This document shows, one piece after another, positions 63,184 to 64,000 of a stretch of 64,000 bases of DNA. The DNA is from JALZKA01 sp963701205 (GTDB taxonomy: Bacteria > Actinomycetota > Thermoleophilia > Solirubrobacterales > 70-9): contig OY969575.1 of NCBI GenBank assembly GCA_963701205.1, forward strand, positions 434,001 to 498,000, written 5' to 3'. The notes under the pieces were generated by a model that searched no databases, had not been told where the DNA came from, and saw nothing but the letters and a program-made list of their open reading frames with translations. Within the stretch, counting starts at the first letter, position 1; every line of letters begins with the position of its first letter. The translations under genes were made by a program, and so were the position numbers.

Positions 63184-64000
63184 CGCGGCAACCGAACCGG
63201 CCTGGCTCGAGGAGAGGCGCCGCGATGGCGCCTCTCGCATGGATGGCTTGGAGCTTCCACACGCCAAGGCGAAGGGCTGGGAGTTCACGGACCTGAGTGA
63301 GCTTGAATTCGACGCCTACCCCGAGGCCAGCCCTTCCGTCGCCGGCCTTACCGCGGATGCCGCAGACGGTGTCATCGTGATGCCGCTCGCCGCAGCGGCG
63401 GAAGCGCATCCCGAACTGGTTGACGGCGCGCTGGGCACGGTCGTCCCGGCCAATGACGTCTTCACCGCCCGCAACGCGGCCCGCTGGCGCGAAGGCGTGT
63501 TCGTATATGTCCCCCCGGGAGCCCGTCTCACGGAGCCGCTGCAACTCGAGATCTCGGCTGCCGCCTCCGAAGAGATCGAGTGGCGCGCGCTGATCGTCAT
63601 CGGCGAGGGCGCCGAGGCAGAGATCTGGGAGCGCTACTCCTCCACCGGTCCTGGGCTCTTCAATGGCGTCGTTGAGCTCATCGTTGGCGACGCGGCCACG
63701 CTCCGCTACGTCTGCCAGCAGGACATCTCCGACGAAGCCTGGGCATTTGCCACTCAGCGGGCCGAGATCGGCCGCGACGCCAACCTGGAATGGGTGGCGC
63801 TTGGCTTTGGCTCCGCGCGCGGCAAGATCCGAATGGAAACCAAGCTCGCGGGACGTGGGTCGTCGGCCAAGGTCACGGGCGCCTATGCCGGAATCGGCAA
63901 CCAACGCCTCGATTACGACACCACCCAGGAGCACGCCGCCCCCAACACCTTTTCCGACCTCGCCTTTCGCGGGGTTCTGGCCGGTTCCTCGACAGCGGTT
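63176..64000 (+). CDS. sufD: Fe-S cluster assembly protein SufD (C-terminus beyond window)
   Basis: The second scaffold subunit, cut at the window end after 275 residues. I choose the TTG at 63176, inside the sufB end, because EPAWLEERRRDGASRMDGLE and LPHAKAKGWEFTDL match the SufD N-terminus; an in-frame ATG at 63239 would lose it. Visible: GVFVYVPPGARLTEPLQLEI, VIGEGAEAEIWERYSS and ANLEWVALGFGSARGKIRME. Translational coupling with sufB is likely. Confidence 0.94.
   Translation, partial: MASAATEPAWLEERRRDGASRMDGLELPHAKAKGWEFTDLSELEFDAYPEASPSVAGLTADAADGVIVMPLAAAAEAHPELVDGALGTVVPANDVFTARNAARWREGVFVYVPPGARLTEPLQLEISAAASEEIEWRALIVIGEGAEAEIWERYSSTGPGLFNGVVELIVGDAATLRYVCQQDISDEAWAFATQRAEIGRDANLEWVALGFGSARGKIRMETKLAGRGSSAKVTGAYAGIGNQRLDYDTTQEHAAPNTFSDLAFRGVLAGSSTAV

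Overview
The window is high-GC, densely packed chromosomal DNA from an actinobacterium. The gene run tilS-hpt-ftsH-folP-folB-folK, then coaX, lysS, clpC and radA, is a classical actinobacterial neighbourhood. The Mec/CysO/CysM sulfur-carrier cysteine pathway also points to Actinomycetota. The secreted proteins carry 'DDDGDGKVD..DPGC' and 'DRIRCGRGKDKV..C' motifs that I associate with Thermoleophilia/Solirubrobacterales; this placement is inferred from memory, not from a search. I see no rRNA, tRNA, CRISPR array, transposase or phage gene, so this is core chromosome.

Layout. 1-17.8 kb is a mostly minus-strand housekeeping block: radA (cut by the window edge), clpC, lysS, greA, dus, coaX, folK, folB, folP, ftsH, hpt, tilS and a MerR-type HTH/nucleotide-cyclase fusion. 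A secreted alpha/beta hydrolase and a GST-like gene are inserted on the plus strand. 18-23.6 kb holds an SCP2-like protein, two small phasin-like coiled-coil proteins around a nucleoside phosphorylase, and an 818-residue secreted multidomain peptidoglycan enzyme. 23.6-30.2 kb is a lipid and redox block: sirtuin, a 3-hydroxyacyl-CoA dehydrogenase/enoyl-CoA hydratase fusion, a BBE-type flavoenzyme, SRPBCC protein, PadR regulator and an acyl-CoA dehydrogenase with a palindromic operator upstream. 30.3-34.9 kb carries small unknown proteins, a cupin, a frameshifted Roadblock/LC7 gene, a CDF exporter, rdgB-rph and a Flp-type pilin. 35-47.8 kb has a very long coiled-coil protein ending in a helix-hairpin-helix, a histone-deacetylase-family enzyme, nadB, hyuA-hyuB, and DUF1802 and DUF1152 proteins.

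The last third is sulfur-centred. At 47.8-54.1 kb are mec (JAMM hydrolase), cysM, cysO and a rhodanese plus ThiF/MoeB activating enzyme, all on the minus strand. A plus-strand TetR and amino-acid ABC importer sit between the two halves. Together they make a pathway in which CysO thiocarboxylate donates sulfur to CysM and Mec releases cysteine. After htpX, a NarL-type two-component system and a methyltransferase, the SUF iron-sulfur operon runs to the window end: Rrf2 regulator, sufC, sufS, sufU, Rieske protein, sufB, sufD.

Quality note. Four genes carry five single-base frameshifts, each at or beside a short G/C homopolymer and each restoring a normal protein if corrected. This looks more like read or assembly error than gene decay, and the annotation treats these loci as probably intact genes.
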